From assembly GCA_021413675.1 (NCBI GenBank), contig JAIOQA010000021.1, positions 1 to 33,469 on the forward strand: a stretch of 33,469 nt of DNA, in the 5' to 3' direction. Both the position numbers and the translations under genes were made by a program. The DNA is from Deltaproteobacteria bacterium. Lineage in GTDB: Bacteria; Myxococcota_A; Polyangia; Haliangiales; Haliangiaceae. A model generated the notes under the pieces. That model was not told where the DNA came from, did no database searches, and saw only the letters and a list, made by a program, of their open reading frames with translations. Within the stretch, counting starts at the first letter, position 1, and each line of letters opens with the position of its first letter. This document shows positions 20,632 to 29,339 of this stretch, piece by piece.

Positions 20632-21999
20632 TCAGGCGTTGGTGGTGAACGAGAAGCTGATGAGGCACGCCGCCGAGCAGCCGTCGCCGTCGACGACGTT
20701 GCTGTCGTCGCAGGTCTCGCCCTGCTCGATCATGCCGTTGCCGCACACCGCGGCCGTCGTGCCGGCCGGCGGGCCGAGCGGCTGATCGAAGATGTCGGTC
20801 ACGGTCGGCTCGACCGTCACGGTGTAGACCGTGCTCGGCTTGAAGCCGGTCGCCGTACCGCCCGCGTTCGGGTTCGCGAAGCGGAACTCGTACTTGGTCG
20901 CGCCGGTGGTCTGAATGATCTCGTAGGCCGAGGTCGCGGGCGCGCCGCCCTCGGTCACGAGCACGTGGTTCTTCAACGAGTCGATGTTCATGAACACGTT
21001 GAAGCTGAGCGAGAAGAAGCCGTACTTGTTGCCCGTGCCGGCGGTCAGGCGCGGCACCATCATCGAGTTGTTCGCCGGCGTGTTGCCCTTGAAGCGCAGC
21101 AGCTCCGTGCCGAACGAGATGAGCGACGTGTCGCCATCGGTGGCGCAGCCGGAGTCGATCTCGCCGTTCGCGGGCGCGCACAGCCGGTTGCCGTCGCGAT
21201 CGACGACGTCGTCGGCGAACGACAGGCTGCAGCGCGAGCGGGTCGGCAGGCCCTGGCGGGGCACGAGCACGAGCGCGGGGCCGAGGACGCTGACGCCGCC
21301 GTTCGCGGGCACCTGCTGGTTGCCCGAGGGCTGCCAGTAGCTACCGGCGAGATCCATCGGCGCGGTGATCGCGTCGCCGGCCTGGCCGGTGCAGATCACG
21401 TGGACGGCGCTGTCGATGAGGTGGGTGCTGTCCGCGGCACCATCGCCGTCGGGCTCGGGCACGCTGTCGAGGATGCCGATCGGGCCACCGACGGGGATGG
21501 GCGCCGCCTGGCCGGGAATGACGACGTCCGCGCCCGTGTTGTTCAGGCAGACGGCATGCTGGCCCTTGCACCGCGCGTCGAGGATGTCCTGGGTGCCCGC
21601 GCAGTTCGCGATGTCCGCGGGCGTGGTGCCGAGCGGCACGCGCGAGTACGCGTCGTCGTCGACCTGGCCCTTGCACGCGATCTCTTCGAGGTTGTTGCCG
21701 ACGAGGAGCTCGTCGACGATCACGCGCATCTTCTGACCGGGGCCAGCGAGCGCCGTGTCGACCTTGCCGTCGTCGGTCGCGAACACCGGGTCCGGGTGCG
21801 TGCCGAACGCCAGCGCGTTGTCGCGGCTGAAGAACACACCCGCGGCGTTGCTGTAGACCTCGGTCATGAGGATCTGCCGCACCATCGGCGGGCCTTCGGG
21901 GTTCAGCTCGGTCGCGCTCGTGGCGCTGTCGCATCCCGCGACCGACGCCAGCGCGAGCAGGCTCCCGGCGATTGTCCCCAGCGAGATCAGTCTGGACAT
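20632..21999 (-). CDS. Lipoprotein with C-terminal Myxococcus-type Cys-rich repeat
   Basis: 455 residues. The signal peptide MSRLISLGTIAGSLLALAS is followed by the lipobox VAGC (Cys23). The body has several Cys (IACKGQVDDDAY, ANCAGTQ, ARCKGQHAVCLNN) and an Ig-like strand region before the end (GFKPSTVYTVTVEPTVTD, DIFDQPLGPPAG). Residues 419-445 form one Cys-rich repeat (CGNGMIEQGETCDDSN, then GDGCSAAC), typical of myxobacterial surface proteins. No transmembrane tail follows, so it is anchored only by lipid. It precedes the Oar-like receptor and probably works with it, for example as a surface partner; that is inference. Shine-Dalgarno GAGGGAG lies about 8 bases before the ATG. Confidence 0.9.
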   Translation of the reverse strand: MSRLISLGTIAGSLLALASVAGCDSATSATELNPEGPPMVRQILMTEVYSNAAGVFFSRDNALAFGTHPDPVFATDDGKVDTALAGPGQKMRVIVDELLVGNNLEEIACKGQVDDDAYSRVPLGTTPADIANCAGTQDILDARCKGQHAVCLNNTGADVVIPGQAAPIPVGGPIGILDSVPEPDGDGAADSTHLIDSAVHVICTGQAGDAITAPMDLAGSYWQPSGNQQVPANGGVSVLGPALVLVPRQGLPTRSRCSLSFADDVVDRDGNRLCAPANGEIDSGCATDGDTSLISFGTELLRFKGNTPANNSMMVPRLTAGTGNKYGFFSLSFNVFMNIDSLKNHVLVTEGGAPATSAYEIIQTTGATKYEFRFANPNAGGTATGFKPSTVYTVTVEPTVTDIFDQPLGPPAGTTAAVCGNGMIEQGETCDDSNVVDGDGCSAACLISFSFTTNA

Positions 22000-22040
22000 G
22001 TGCAGCTCCCTCTCGTGCCGCGCGCGTTGTGGTTAACCGC

Positions 22041-22085
22041 GCAAAAAGTCGTCAGCTTTTACTAATCGGTGGCAAAAGTTGTCAA
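22041..22085 (-). promoter_or_regulatory. Promoter of the lipoprotein/receptor operon, with a direct repeat
   Basis: On the minus strand TTGACA (22080-22085), 18-base spacer, TAAAAG (22056-22061), about 57 bases before the ATG. This is the best sigma-70-like promoter in the window and sits in a locally AT-rich patch. Two near-copies of GCAAAA(A)GTYGTCA (22041-22054 and 22072-22084) are 31 bases apart, about three helical turns; one overlaps the -35. They may bind a regulator. Confidence 0.6.
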
Positions 22086-22592
22086 GCAGAACCCACAACA
22101 CATCTGGCGAGACCCCACCACGGTCCCGCTGATGGCCCTACATCCCCGCTACGCTCCGGAGCCTCCGGAGCACGTCCCTCGGTGCATGCAGCCGGAGATA
22201 TCACCCGCCGTGTCATCGCCGGAAGGCGGCGTGATCTCACTCCGAGTGACACGCGGTCAGCGCGCGTCACGCGGACGTCTCGGACGCGCGTCGCATGATC
22301 CACGCGCACGCGCACGCGCCGCCGATCCTGCGGCGTGATGACGCGCCGCGATCCCCGTTTCCTCGACGGGGACCATGCCTGGCGTTGCGCGCGAGCACCA
22401 GCGCGCGGCGCCACGATCGTCGATCGCGGTGCGACACGCACCGCGACGCGCGGTTCGCAGGCGCGACGGGATCGCACCGTCGGCGCGGGCGCGCAGCCCC
22501 GATCTCGTCCGGACCCTGAGCCGCCGAGCTCCGCTCGGCTCAGGATGCCGCAGGCGCGCGCGCCGCTGCGCGACGCGCCGCCGGCCAGCGCT
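22086..22592. other. Intergenic region without a recognisable gene
   Basis: About 500 bases between the receptor operon promoter and the end of the exb operon. Open frames here have no recognisable protein character. It contains hairpins at 22353-22371 (CCCCGT/ACGGGG, 7-base loop) and 22516-22543, and an ACGCGC microsatellite near 22300-22318. A small RNA cannot be excluded. Confidence 0.5.
22516..22543 (-). terminator. Hairpin after the TonB-ExbB-ExbD operon
   Basis: CTGAGC ... GCTCAG outer stem with an inner CGAGC/GCTCG stem, a 3-base bulge and the loop TCC. It lies 50-77 bases after the stop of the last exbD gene. No T-run. Confidence 0.45.
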
Positions 22593-23099
22593 TCACTGCG
22601 CGGGCGGCAACGGGCAGCCCACGTCGTCGAGACGCGGGTTACCGGACGAGTCCTTGTCGCGCATCTTGAGCGCGACCTTGATCTCGTCGTGATCCTTGTC
22701 CGACGCCATGCTGCGGATCGTGTCCATCGTCGACACGACCTGCGTCCACGGCACCGGGTCGCAGTAGTCCACGAACACCATCTTGGTCGTGGTCTTGCCG
22801 TCGAAGAACGGCCGCAGCGCCGCCGCCAGATCGGTCATCTGGACGGGCGTATCCTTCTCGCCATCCGACAGCGTGATCGTCCCGTCGGGGCGCACCAGGA
22901 TCGTGGCCTGCTTGCCCAGCGACGACACGTCCTCGATGTTGGTGTCCGCCTTGCGCGGCACCTCGAGGGTCACCTGCTTCATCATGATCGGCATCGTGAC
23001 CAGGAAGATGATCAGCAGCACGAGCACGACGTCGACGAGCGGCGTGATGTTGATCTCGCTCTTCGGTCCGCCTGATTTGCCGCCGGCTGAGATGCCCAT
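22593..23099 (-). CDS. ExbD/TolR-family protein (second copy)
   Basis: 168 residues. A short cytoplasmic N-terminus (KSEINITPLVDVVLVLLIIF) runs into one transmembrane helix (about 20-40) carrying Asp23, the protonatable residue of ExbD/TolR/MotB-type stators. The rest is a periplasmic domain (VTLEVPRKAD, ATILVRPDGTITL). Unlike the copy upstream, it ends in a longer tail with two Cys (VDYCDPVPW and DVGCPLPP) that could form a disulfide. AAGGAG lies 6 bases before the ATG, overlapping the end of the first exbD gene. It is the last gene of the operon. Two dissimilar ExbD proteins beside one ExbB suggest a mixed stator. Confidence 0.93.
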   Translation of the reverse strand: MGISAGGKSGGPKSEINITPLVDVVLVLLIIFLVTMPIMMKQVTLEVPRKADTNIEDVSSLGKQATILVRPDGTITLSDGEKDTPVQMTDLAAALRPFFDGKTTTKMVFVDYCDPVPWTQVVSTMDTIRSMASDKDHDEIKVALKMRDKDSSGNPRLDDVGCPLPPAQ

Positions 23100-23102
23100 C
23101 GC

Positions 23103-23573
23103 CTACTCCTTGGCCTCGGCGGTCGCCAGATCGATGGACGACACGCCCAGGTCCTCGTTGATCGAGAGCAGGAGCGGGTAGATCTTGCCGTAGGCCAGGT
23201 TCGACTGCGCCTTCACGTAGATCATCCCGGTGGTCTCCGGCCGCTCGTCCCAGCCGCGCTGGACGCTCGTGCGCAGCCGGTCGATCGTGCCCGGGTTGAG
23301 CTGACCCAGCTTTTCCTTGTCGTAGTAGACGTCGCCGTTCTGGTCGATCGCCACGACAGGCTGGTGGGCGTCCTTCTTGGAGGAGTGGTTGTGGGTCCGC
23401 GGCAGCGGCACCTCGTGACCACGCGCCATGAGGGGCGTCACCACCATGAAGATGATGAGCAGCACGAGCACGACGTCGACCAGCGGGGTCACGTTGATGT
23501 CGTTCCGCACGGCATCGAGCGACGGCTTCTTGCCGACGCCGTGCCGGTGCTTGCGACCGTGGCCCTTGGCCAT
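23103..23573 (-). CDS. ExbD/TolR-family protein (first copy)
   Basis: 156 residues. The His/Lys-rich N-terminus (GHGRKHRHGVGKK) is followed by NDINVTPLVDVVLVLLIIFM, giving a single transmembrane helix at about 30-50 with the key Asp33. The periplasmic domain has the family strand pattern (HQPVVAIDQNGDVYYDKEKL, TGMIYVKAQSNLAYGKIYPL). It works with ExbB in the inner membrane to couple proton flow to TonB. The ATG is 2 bases after the exbB stop, with GGGG just upstream. The His-rich cytoplasmic N-terminus is unusual and could bind metal; that is speculation. Confidence 0.94.
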   Translation of the reverse strand: MAKGHGRKHRHGVGKKPSLDAVRNDINVTPLVDVVLVLLIIFMVVTPLMARGHEVPLPRTHNHSSKKDAHQPVVAIDQNGDVYYDKEKLGQLNPGTIDRLRTSVQRGWDERPETTGMIYVKAQSNLAYGKIYPLLLSINEDLGVSSIDLATAEAKE

Positions 23574-23575
23574 GA

Positions 23576-24256
23576 CTAACCCCGACCCTCGCGCAGCACG
23601 AAGTCGACGAACTCCGACGAGACGTCGTTCATGTCGACGACCATCGTCTCGACGCGGGTCGTGTAGTAGTTGAAGAACATCGCGGCCGGGATGGCGACGA
23701 GCAGACCGCCAGCGGTCGAGTAGAGCGCCTCGGCGATCGCCGGGCCGACGGTGCCGATGTCACCGCCGTGCTTCAGCAGGCCGAAGGCGTTGATGATGCC
23801 GAAGACGGTGCCGAAGAGACCGACGAACGGGGTCACCGAGGCGACCGAGGCCAGGCCGCCGAGGCCCTTGCGGAGACCGGCGGTCTCGCGCTCCTTGACG
23901 CGGTCGAGCGCGCGGTTGACCGAGTCGACGAGGTCGAAGTCACCGACGTCGTCGGGGCCATCGGTCTTGAGCGCTTCCTTGCCCTGGCGCAGCGCCGTGA
24001 GTCCAGCCTCGACCACGCGGGCGACCGGGCTCTTGGTGTGCAGCTTGGCGGCCTTCAGCGCGTCCTCGACCTTGCGCTTGGCGAGGTACTCGCGCAGCGC
24101 CATCACGTAGCTGATCGACTGCGACGAAGCCGCGCTGAACGTGAGCCAGCGCTCGACGATCACGTAGATGCTGTAGACGGACAGCAGCAACATGAATCCC
24201 ATGGTGACCTTCACCGGGATGGTCGCTTCCGTGATCATGTCAAAACTGAATTCCAT
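23576..24256 (-). CDS. exbB: ExbB/TolQ/MotA-family proton-channel protein
   Basis: 226 residues with three transmembrane helices at about 13-34, 133-158 and 173-197, the standard ExbB/TolQ topology. Signature segments VTPFVGLFGTVFGIINAF (with Thr150) and GPAIAEALYSTAGGLLVAIP (with Thr181) carry the conserved channel threonines. It forms the pentameric inner-membrane stator with ExbD and drives TonB by proton motive force. Shine-Dalgarno GAGGGA precedes the ATG at 24256. It lies between tonB (70 bases upstream) and the two exbD genes. TolQ or AglR-like roles cannot be excluded by sequence alone. Confidence 0.94.
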   Translation of the reverse strand: MEFSFDMITEATIPVKVTMGFMLLLSVYSIYVIVERWLTFSAASSQSISYVMALREYLAKRKVEDALKAAKLHTKSPVARVVEAGLTALRQGKEALKTDGPDDVGDFDLVDSVNRALDRVKERETAGLRKGLGGLASVASVTPFVGLFGTVFGIINAFGLLKHGGDIGTVGPAIAEALYSTAGGLLVAIPAAMFFNYYTTRVETMVVDMNDVSSEFVDFVLREGRG

Positions 24257-24326
24257 GGCCTTTTCCCTCGCTGGCGGTCGCGGTCGTTGAGCGGCTGGCG
24301 CTGATGCCGGTTAGCGATGCTGCCGG

Positions 24327-25088
<762 letters not shown>

Positions 25089-25109
25089 CGTGAACTCCCG
25101 CGAGGCGGC

Positions 25110-26003
25110 TCAGCCCCCGGCCTGACCGGCAGATGCCTCACCGGCACCCGGAGCGGGGGTCGGAGTCGGCGCAGGTGTGCCTTGGGCTTTCTTGGCCTCG
25201 TCCCTGAGAACGCGCCCAAGCGTCTGATGGTGTAATCCAATCGCGCGATCGATGGCGCCGGCCCAGTAGGCGCCGTGCGCGAGCGCACGATGGTTGTAGA
25301 GAGCGCCCTGCATCGTCTCCGCCTCGATGCTCTTCGGATCGAGCTTGGCGGCCTTCTCGAGCGCCGCGAGGCCGAGGTCGGCGATGTGGATGCGGTCGTC
25401 GCCGAGGACCTTGGTCGTGTCGGCGAGCTTCACGTAGGCGAAGCGCGCGACCGACAGGTATGCGAGCACCTGGTCAGCCACGACGGGCTCGGCGGTCGCC
25501 AGCACCTCGTACCACTTCACGGTCTCGTCGAACCGACCGGCCTTGAAGTTGATACTCGCGATCTGCTTGATCGGGTTGGTGTTCTTGGGATCGCGATCGT
25601 GCTCGCCGTTCCAGTACGCCAGAGCCTTCTCGTAGTCCTTGTTGTTGACCCAGATCTCGGAGACCAGCTGCGCGGTCTCGCTGTCGGTCGGGTTGGACTT
25701 GAGGTACGCCTGGAACGCGGCGACGGCCTTCTCGGCCACCGCCTTGTTCTCGGGCGTCTCGTCGCCGGGCCGGAACAGCTTGTGATAGGTCAGGCCCAGG
25801 TTGTACTGGCCGACCTCGAGGCTGGGGTCGATCGCGAGGCCGGCCTCGAACTCGGTGGCCGCCTCCTCGAAGTGGTTGTCCTCGTAAAGTGAGGTGCCCT
25901 TCTGGATATGGCGGCGCGCCGAGATCTGGTCGCAGCCGGTGACGACCGTCAACACGGCGACGAGTGCGAGCGCTAGCCCGCGTCCGAGGCGATCCGGGTT
26001 CAT
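25110..26003 (-). CDS. TPR-containing lipoprotein, first gene of the TonB operon
   Basis: 297 residues from the ATG at 26003. The signal peptide MNPDRLGRGLALALVAVLTV ends in the lipobox VTGC (Cys24). Tetratricopeptide-like helices follow: HIQKGTSLYEDNHFEEAATE, GQYNLGLTYHKL, AVAAFQAYLKSNPTDSET, KDYEKALAYWNGEHDRDP, LGLAALEKAAKLDPKSIEAE. The tail is Ala/Pro/Gly-rich. It is probably a lipid-anchored scaffold that positions the TonB-ExbB-ExbD complex or a partner receptor. It lies 21 bases before tonB. An earlier in-frame start at 26054 lies upstream of the promoter -10 and is rejected. The start seems nearly leaderless. Confidence 0.9.
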   Translation of the reverse strand: MNPDRLGRGLALALVAVLTVVTGCDQISARRHIQKGTSLYEDNHFEEAATEFEAGLAIDPSLEVGQYNLGLTYHKLFRPGDETPENKAVAEKAVAAFQAYLKSNPTDSETAQLVSEIWVNNKDYEKALAYWNGEHDRDPKNTNPIKQIASINFKAGRFDETVKWYEVLATAEPVVADQVLAYLSVARFAYVKLADTTKVLGDDRIHIADLGLAALEKAAKLDPKSIEAETMQGALYNHRALAHGAYWAGAIDRAIGLHHQTLGRVLRDEAKKAQGTPAPTPTPAPGAGEASAGQAGG

Positions 26004-26013
26004 GAGGCGCGCC

Positions 26014-26042
26014 ACTATACGCAGGTCGGTCTGGGGTCGCAA
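26014..26042 (-). promoter_or_regulatory. Promoter of the TPR-tonB-exbB-exbD-exbD operon
   Basis: On the minus strand TTGCGA (26037-26042), 17-base spacer, TATAGT (26014-26019), then 10 bases to the ATG at 26003. Transcription should start only a few bases before the start codon, leaving no room for a Shine-Dalgarno sequence. Confidence 0.6.
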
Positions 26043-26246
26043 CGGCCTGAGCACGAGGCCGGAATACTACGAAGCAACGTCGTCATGTCCGCACAGTGGC
26101 ATGACAATTCGTGGCACTCCACGTCAGCCGCGACCGATCGCGAGACGCGGACGCGGCGGCGTTGGTCGCAGCGGACCGCGTCATTGTCATTTCTGTCACC
26201 GCGCTTGGCATCGCTGCATCCGGTGTACGCCGGACGCGCGCGCCGG

Positions 26247-26903
26247 TCACGGGACCTTGAGCGGCAACGTGATCTGGTAGTGCTCGACGTCGGCCTGGTC
26301 GTGGGCGTCGTAGCTCTTGCCGATCGCGCTCTGCTTCACGCAGGCGGAGACGCTCTTGGCGAGATCGTCGCCGGCGACATCGCGCAGGTCGGTGAGCGCG
26401 TCGTCGACGGTCATGCGGCCATTCTTGACGCTGACCTGGAGCCGCACCTGGATGACCGGCTTGGTGCCGCGCGCGGCCGCCGGGATCTGCTTCGCGCACT
26501 CGAGCGCGACCGGCTTGGCGTCGGCGGCCGCGGCGATCGACAGCTTCTGATCGAAGACGATGGGCCCGGTCGGCGGCAGGATGGTCTTGCGCTCGATCGC
26601 GGTCACTGGCGTGCCGCTGCGGTGATCGCGGACCTCGCCGGGATCGGTCGCAGGATTCGCGGGGGCGGGGTCGCTGCCGGGCCCGACGATCGAGGGCGGC
26701 GGCGCGGGACGCGCGGCCGATCCCGCGGTCGGCTCCGGGAAATGCTCGGCTTCGAGCGCGGGATCGTTCGAGGCGACCGCGCGACCGGGGACGCCCGCCG
26801 GGGTCGCGCTGCCGCGGCTGGCGACGATCAGGACGATCGCCGCGACCAGGACCGCAGCGGCGAGCGCGCCGATGAGCCAGCGGCTACGAGGAGGGGTGCT
26901 CAT
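26247..26903 (-). CDS. Membrane-anchored protein with AgmX/TonB-like C-terminal domain
   Basis: 218 residues. The N-terminus [20 protein letters not shown] makes one transmembrane helix at about 9-29, so the bulk is periplasmic. A Pro/Ala/Asp-rich linker (about 45-115) leads to a C-terminal domain of about 90 residues with two Cys (LECAKQIPAAARG, SVSACVKQSAIGKSY) and the strand VIQVRLQVSVKNGRMTVDDA. That pattern resembles the C-terminal domain of AgmX/GltJ-type and TonB-like proteins of myxobacteria; the match is by eye only. Its ATG overlaps the birA stop codon as ATGA, so it is translated with birA, although no functional link to biotin is evident. The next gene downstream is the TPR lipoprotein. 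Confidence 0.85.
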   Translation of the reverse strand: MSTPPRSRWLIGALAAAVLVAAIVLIVASRGSATPAGVPGRAVASNDPALEAEHFPEPTAGSAARPAPPPSIVGPGSDPAPANPATDPGEVRDHRSGTPVTAIERKTILPPTGPIVFDQKLSIAAAADAKPVALECAKQIPAAARGTKPVIQVRLQVSVKNGRMTVDDALTDLRDVAGDDLAKSVSACVKQSAIGKSYDAHDQADVEHYQITLPLKVP

Positions 26904-27727
26904 GGCGATACTGTGACTGACGCTGGCGCGGGCACCAGATTCAGTTCCGGGGTGGCCTCGACGACATCGCCGGCGAGGATCCGGTGGACCCGGCCCGTGT
27001 CGTCGATCACGCGGAGCGCGCCGTCGGCGTCGAGGCCATCGGGGCGGCCGAGCACGGTGGCGCCGCCGATCGTCGCGCGGACCCGGCCCGCGCGATCGGC
27101 GCGCTCGGTCCAGGCCGGGGCGATCGCCGGCACGCCGCCGGCGACGTAGCGCTCGAGCCAGGGCTCGAGCTCGGCGCACAGCCGATCGAGGACGGCCTCG
27201 CGATCGGGCGCGATCGCGGGCTGCCCGGCGCGGCCGAGCTCGTCGGCGATCGACGTGGCGACGCCGGTGAGCTCCGCGGGCGGCGCGGCGCCGAACCCGA
27301 GGTTCATGCCGATGCCGATGACCACCGCGTCCAGGCGACCGCCCTCGGTCGTGGTCTCGGTCAGGATGCCACCGAGCTTGCGCATGCCGTCCGGGCGGCG
27401 GACGACGAGATCGTTGGGCCACTTGAGCACGCACGGCGCGCCCAGCGCGCGCGCGACGTCGCACGCGGCGATGCCGACCGCGAGCGTGATCGGCGGGATG
27501 TCGCGGGGCACCAGCGCGAGCCGCACGATCATCGAGACGTAGAGCCCCGCGCCGTCGGGCGAGGCCCACGCGCGCCCGGCGCGGCCACGGCCGGCGGTCT
27601 GCGCCGCCGCGTACACGACCGTGCCGCTCGGCGCGCCGACGCGGGCCAGCGCCTGGGCGACGTCGTTGGTGGAGCCGCACGCGGCGCGGAACTCGCGGTG
27701 GATGCCCAGCCAGCGGGGCGGGCTCAC
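26900..27727 (-). CDS. birA: Biotin--[acetyl-CoA-carboxylase] ligase, catalytic domain only
   Basis: 275 residues. It activates biotin as biotinyl-AMP and transfers it to the carrier lysine of biotin-dependent carboxylases. The motifs are CGSTND (17-22), the biotinyl-AMP loop [10 protein letters not shown] (45-54), KWPNDL (102-107), KLGGILTE and [10 protein letters not shown]. The C-terminal SH3-like domain is present ([13 protein letters not shown] to [10 protein letters not shown]). There is no N-terminal winged helix, so it is a monofunctional class I enzyme rather than the repressor form. The GTG start at 27727 overlaps the nadC stop codon (GTGA), and its own stop overlaps the next ATG. 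The three genes are therefore probably one translationally coupled unit. Confidence 0.94.
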   Translation of the reverse strand: MSPPRWLGIHREFRAACGSTNDVAQALARVGAPSGTVVYAAAQTAGRGRAGRAWASPDGAGLYVSMIVRLALVPRDIPPITLAVGIAACDVARALGAPCVLKWPNDLVVRRPDGMRKLGGILTETTTEGGRLDAVVIGIGMNLGFGAAPPAELTGVATSIADELGRAGQPAIAPDREAVLDRLCAELEPWLERYVAGGVPAIAPAWTERADRAGRVRATIGGATVLGRPDGLDADGALRVIDDTGRVHRILAGDVVEATPELNLVPAPASVTVSP

Positions 27728-28611
27728 GCGCTCGCCTCGGCGAAGTCGAGCGCGATGTCGACCGAGGGCGCGGAGTGGGTCAGCGCGCCCGCCGAGATGA
27801 GGTCGGCGCCGGCCAGCGCGTAGGCGCGGACCGTGGCCAGCGTGATGCCGCCCGAGACCTCGACCCGCGCGCCCGCGGCGTGGGCGATCGCGGCGGCCTC
27901 GGTGACCTCCTCGGGGGTCATGTTGTCGAGCAGCACGATCTCGGCCTTCGCGGCGAGCGCCTCGCGCAGCTGGGCGATCGAGTCGACCTCGACCTCGATG
28001 CGCAGCGGGTGCGGCGCGTGGGTGCGCGCGCGCTCGACCGCCGCGGTGACGCCGCCGCAGGCGATGACGTGGTTGTCCTTGATGAGCACGCCCGAGCCGA
28101 GATCGAAGCGGTGGTTGCCGCAGCCGCCGGCGAGGACCGCGGCCTTCTCGAGCACGCGGAAGCCGGGCGTGGTCTTGCGGGTGTCGACGACCCGGGCCGA
28201 CGTACCGGCGACCGCCTCGGCGAACCGCGTCGACATCGTGGCCACGCCCGACAGCCGCTGCACGAAGTTGAGCGCGGTGCGCTCGGCCTCGAGCAGCGAC
28301 GCCGACGAGCCGTGGACGGTGAGCAGCACGGCGCCCTTCCCCACCCGATCGCCGTCGGTCGCGCGCCGGGTGATCGCGATCGACGGATCGACGCGGTGGA
28401 AGACCGCGGCCGCGATGTCGAGGCCGAAGACGGTCAGCGGCGCCCGCGCGACCATCTCGGCGGTCGACGCGCGCACCGCGCCGGCGCGCACCGTCGCCTG
28501 GGTCGTGACGTCGCCGCGGCCGAGATCCTCGTCGAGGGCCAGCTCGATCAGCCGCATCACCGACGGCAGCGCCGCCAGGCCATGGGGCCGTGCATCGTGG
28601 ACAGTGGACAT
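27724..28611 (-). CDS. nadC: Nicotinate-nucleotide pyrophosphorylase (quinolinate phosphoribosyltransferase)
   Basis: 295 residues, the normal length. It converts quinolinate and PRPP to nicotinate mononucleotide in de novo NAD synthesis. Recognisable segments: [17 protein letters not shown] at the N-terminus, [16 protein letters not shown], the PRPP/quinolinate-binding [36 protein letters not shown], and the C-terminal [20 protein letters not shown] and [20 protein letters not shown] chose the ATG at 28611. An ATG 12 bases earlier (28623) lies inside the -10 hexamer of the proposed promoter and would not be transcribed. It is first in the nadC-birA-membrane protein unit. nadA and nadB are not in the window. 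Confidence 0.96.
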   Translation of the reverse strand: MSTVHDARPHGLAALPSVMRLIELALDEDLGRGDVTTQATVRAGAVRASTAEMVARAPLTVFGLDIAAAVFHRVDPSIAITRRATDGDRVGKGAVLLTVHGSSASLLEAERTALNFVQRLSGVATMSTRFAEAVAGTSARVVDTRKTTPGFRVLEKAAVLAGGCGNHRFDLGSGVLIKDNHVIACGGVTAAVERARTHAPHPLRIEVEVDSIAQLREALAAKAEIVLLDNMTPEEVTEAAAIAHAAGARVEVSGGITLATVRAYALAGADLISAGALTHSAPSVDIALDFAEASA

Positions 28612-28618
28612 CGGCGCG

Positions 28619-28646
28619 AGCATACGCGAGCCGACTCTCACGCCAA
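28619..28646 (-). promoter_or_regulatory. nadC promoter, leaderless
   Basis: On the minus strand TTGGCG (28641-28646), 16-base spacer, TATGCT (28619-28624), then exactly 7 bases to the ATG at 28611, which would make the A of ATG the first transcribed base. There is no Shine-Dalgarno sequence. Confidence 0.6.
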
Positions 28647-28682
28647 GCGGGTTCTCCGCGGATCGCGCGCGGCGCGATGCCG

Positions 28683-29339
28683 CTACGCCCAGCGCTCGAT
28701 GCGCCAGCCGGCGCTGCGCGCGTGGCGGGTCAGGCGCACATCCGGGTTCACCGCGATCGCGGTACCGACCCGGGCCAGCATCGGCAGATCGTTGTAGCTG
28801 TCGGAGTAGAAGGTCGAGCGCCCGAGATCGATGCCGTGCTCGGCGGCGAAGCGCTCGGCGATCACGACCTTGTGCCGGCCGAAGCACATCTGCTGCAGCC
28901 GGCCGGTGAAGCGGCCGTCGACCACCTCGAGCCGCGAGCACAGCGCGTGCGGCACGCCGAGCGCGCGCGCGACCTCCTCGGAGGCGTACTGCGTCGAGCC
29001 CGTGAGCAGCGCGATCACGTCGCCGGCGGCGCGGTGGCGCGCGATCGCCGCGCGGGCCGCGGGCTGGACCTGGTGGGCGATGTGCTGCGCGTGCCAGACC
29101 GCGGCCTTCGCGATCATGTCGGCCTCGGGCTCGCCGGCGAGATCGCGGGTGAGCCGGGTGGCCAGCGCCTCGAGATCGAGGACCGCGAGCTTGTAGAGCG
29201 CGCTCCAGTACGCGGCCTTCGCCAGGCCGACGCGCGAGATCTCGCCCCGCGCGTGCAGGAACTTCATCCAGCTGGTGCCGGTGTCGATCCGCAGCACGGT
29301 GTCGTCGAGATCGAAGAACGCGGCCGGGCGCATGGTCAT
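28683..29339 (-). CDS. HAD-IB family phosphatase (SerB/CicA-like)
   Basis: 218 residues of the haloacid dehalogenase superfamily, subfamily IB. Motif I is FDLDDT (9-14, nucleophile Asp10 and acid/base Asp12), motif II is in ALLTGST, motif III Lys is in [11 protein letters not shown], and motif IV is [12 protein letters not shown] helical cap (about residues 20-90) follows motif I. The motif spacing resembles the HAD-IB hypothetical phosphatases that include CicA of Caulobacter. The substrate, possibly a phosphomonoester such as phosphoserine or a lysophosphatidate, cannot be told from sequence. The start ATG at 29339 overlaps the stop of the CPBP protease gene (ATGA), so the two are probably coupled. 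Confidence 0.92.
   Translation of the reverse strand: MTMRPAAFFDLDDTVLRIDTGTSWMKFLHARGEISRVGLAKAAYWSALYKLAVLDLEALATRLTRDLAGEPEADMIAKAAVWHAQHIAHQVQPAARAAIARHRAAGDVIALLTGSTQYASEEVARALGVPHALCSRLEVVDGRFTGRLQQMCFGRHKVVIAERFAAEHGIDLGRSTFYSDSYNDLPMLARVGTAIAVNPDVRLTRHARSAGWRIERWA

Noticed and set aside
17226..20648. A 1140-codon plus-strand frame fully antisense to the Oar-like receptor
   Set aside because: Its Val/Ala/Asp/Arg-rich sequence is the mirror of the receptor's codon pattern, with no start signal or motif. The receptor on the other strand is unmistakable.
22295..22519. Small ORFs in the 593-base spacer
   Set aside because: Arg/Ala-rich composition only, no Shine-Dalgarno sequence, and overlapping frames on both strands are equally open.
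26097..26112. Possible sigma-54 promoter (TGGCAT ... TTCG)
   Set aside because: The -12 element should have GC ten bases after the GG; here it is CG, and no enhancer-binding protein gene is near.
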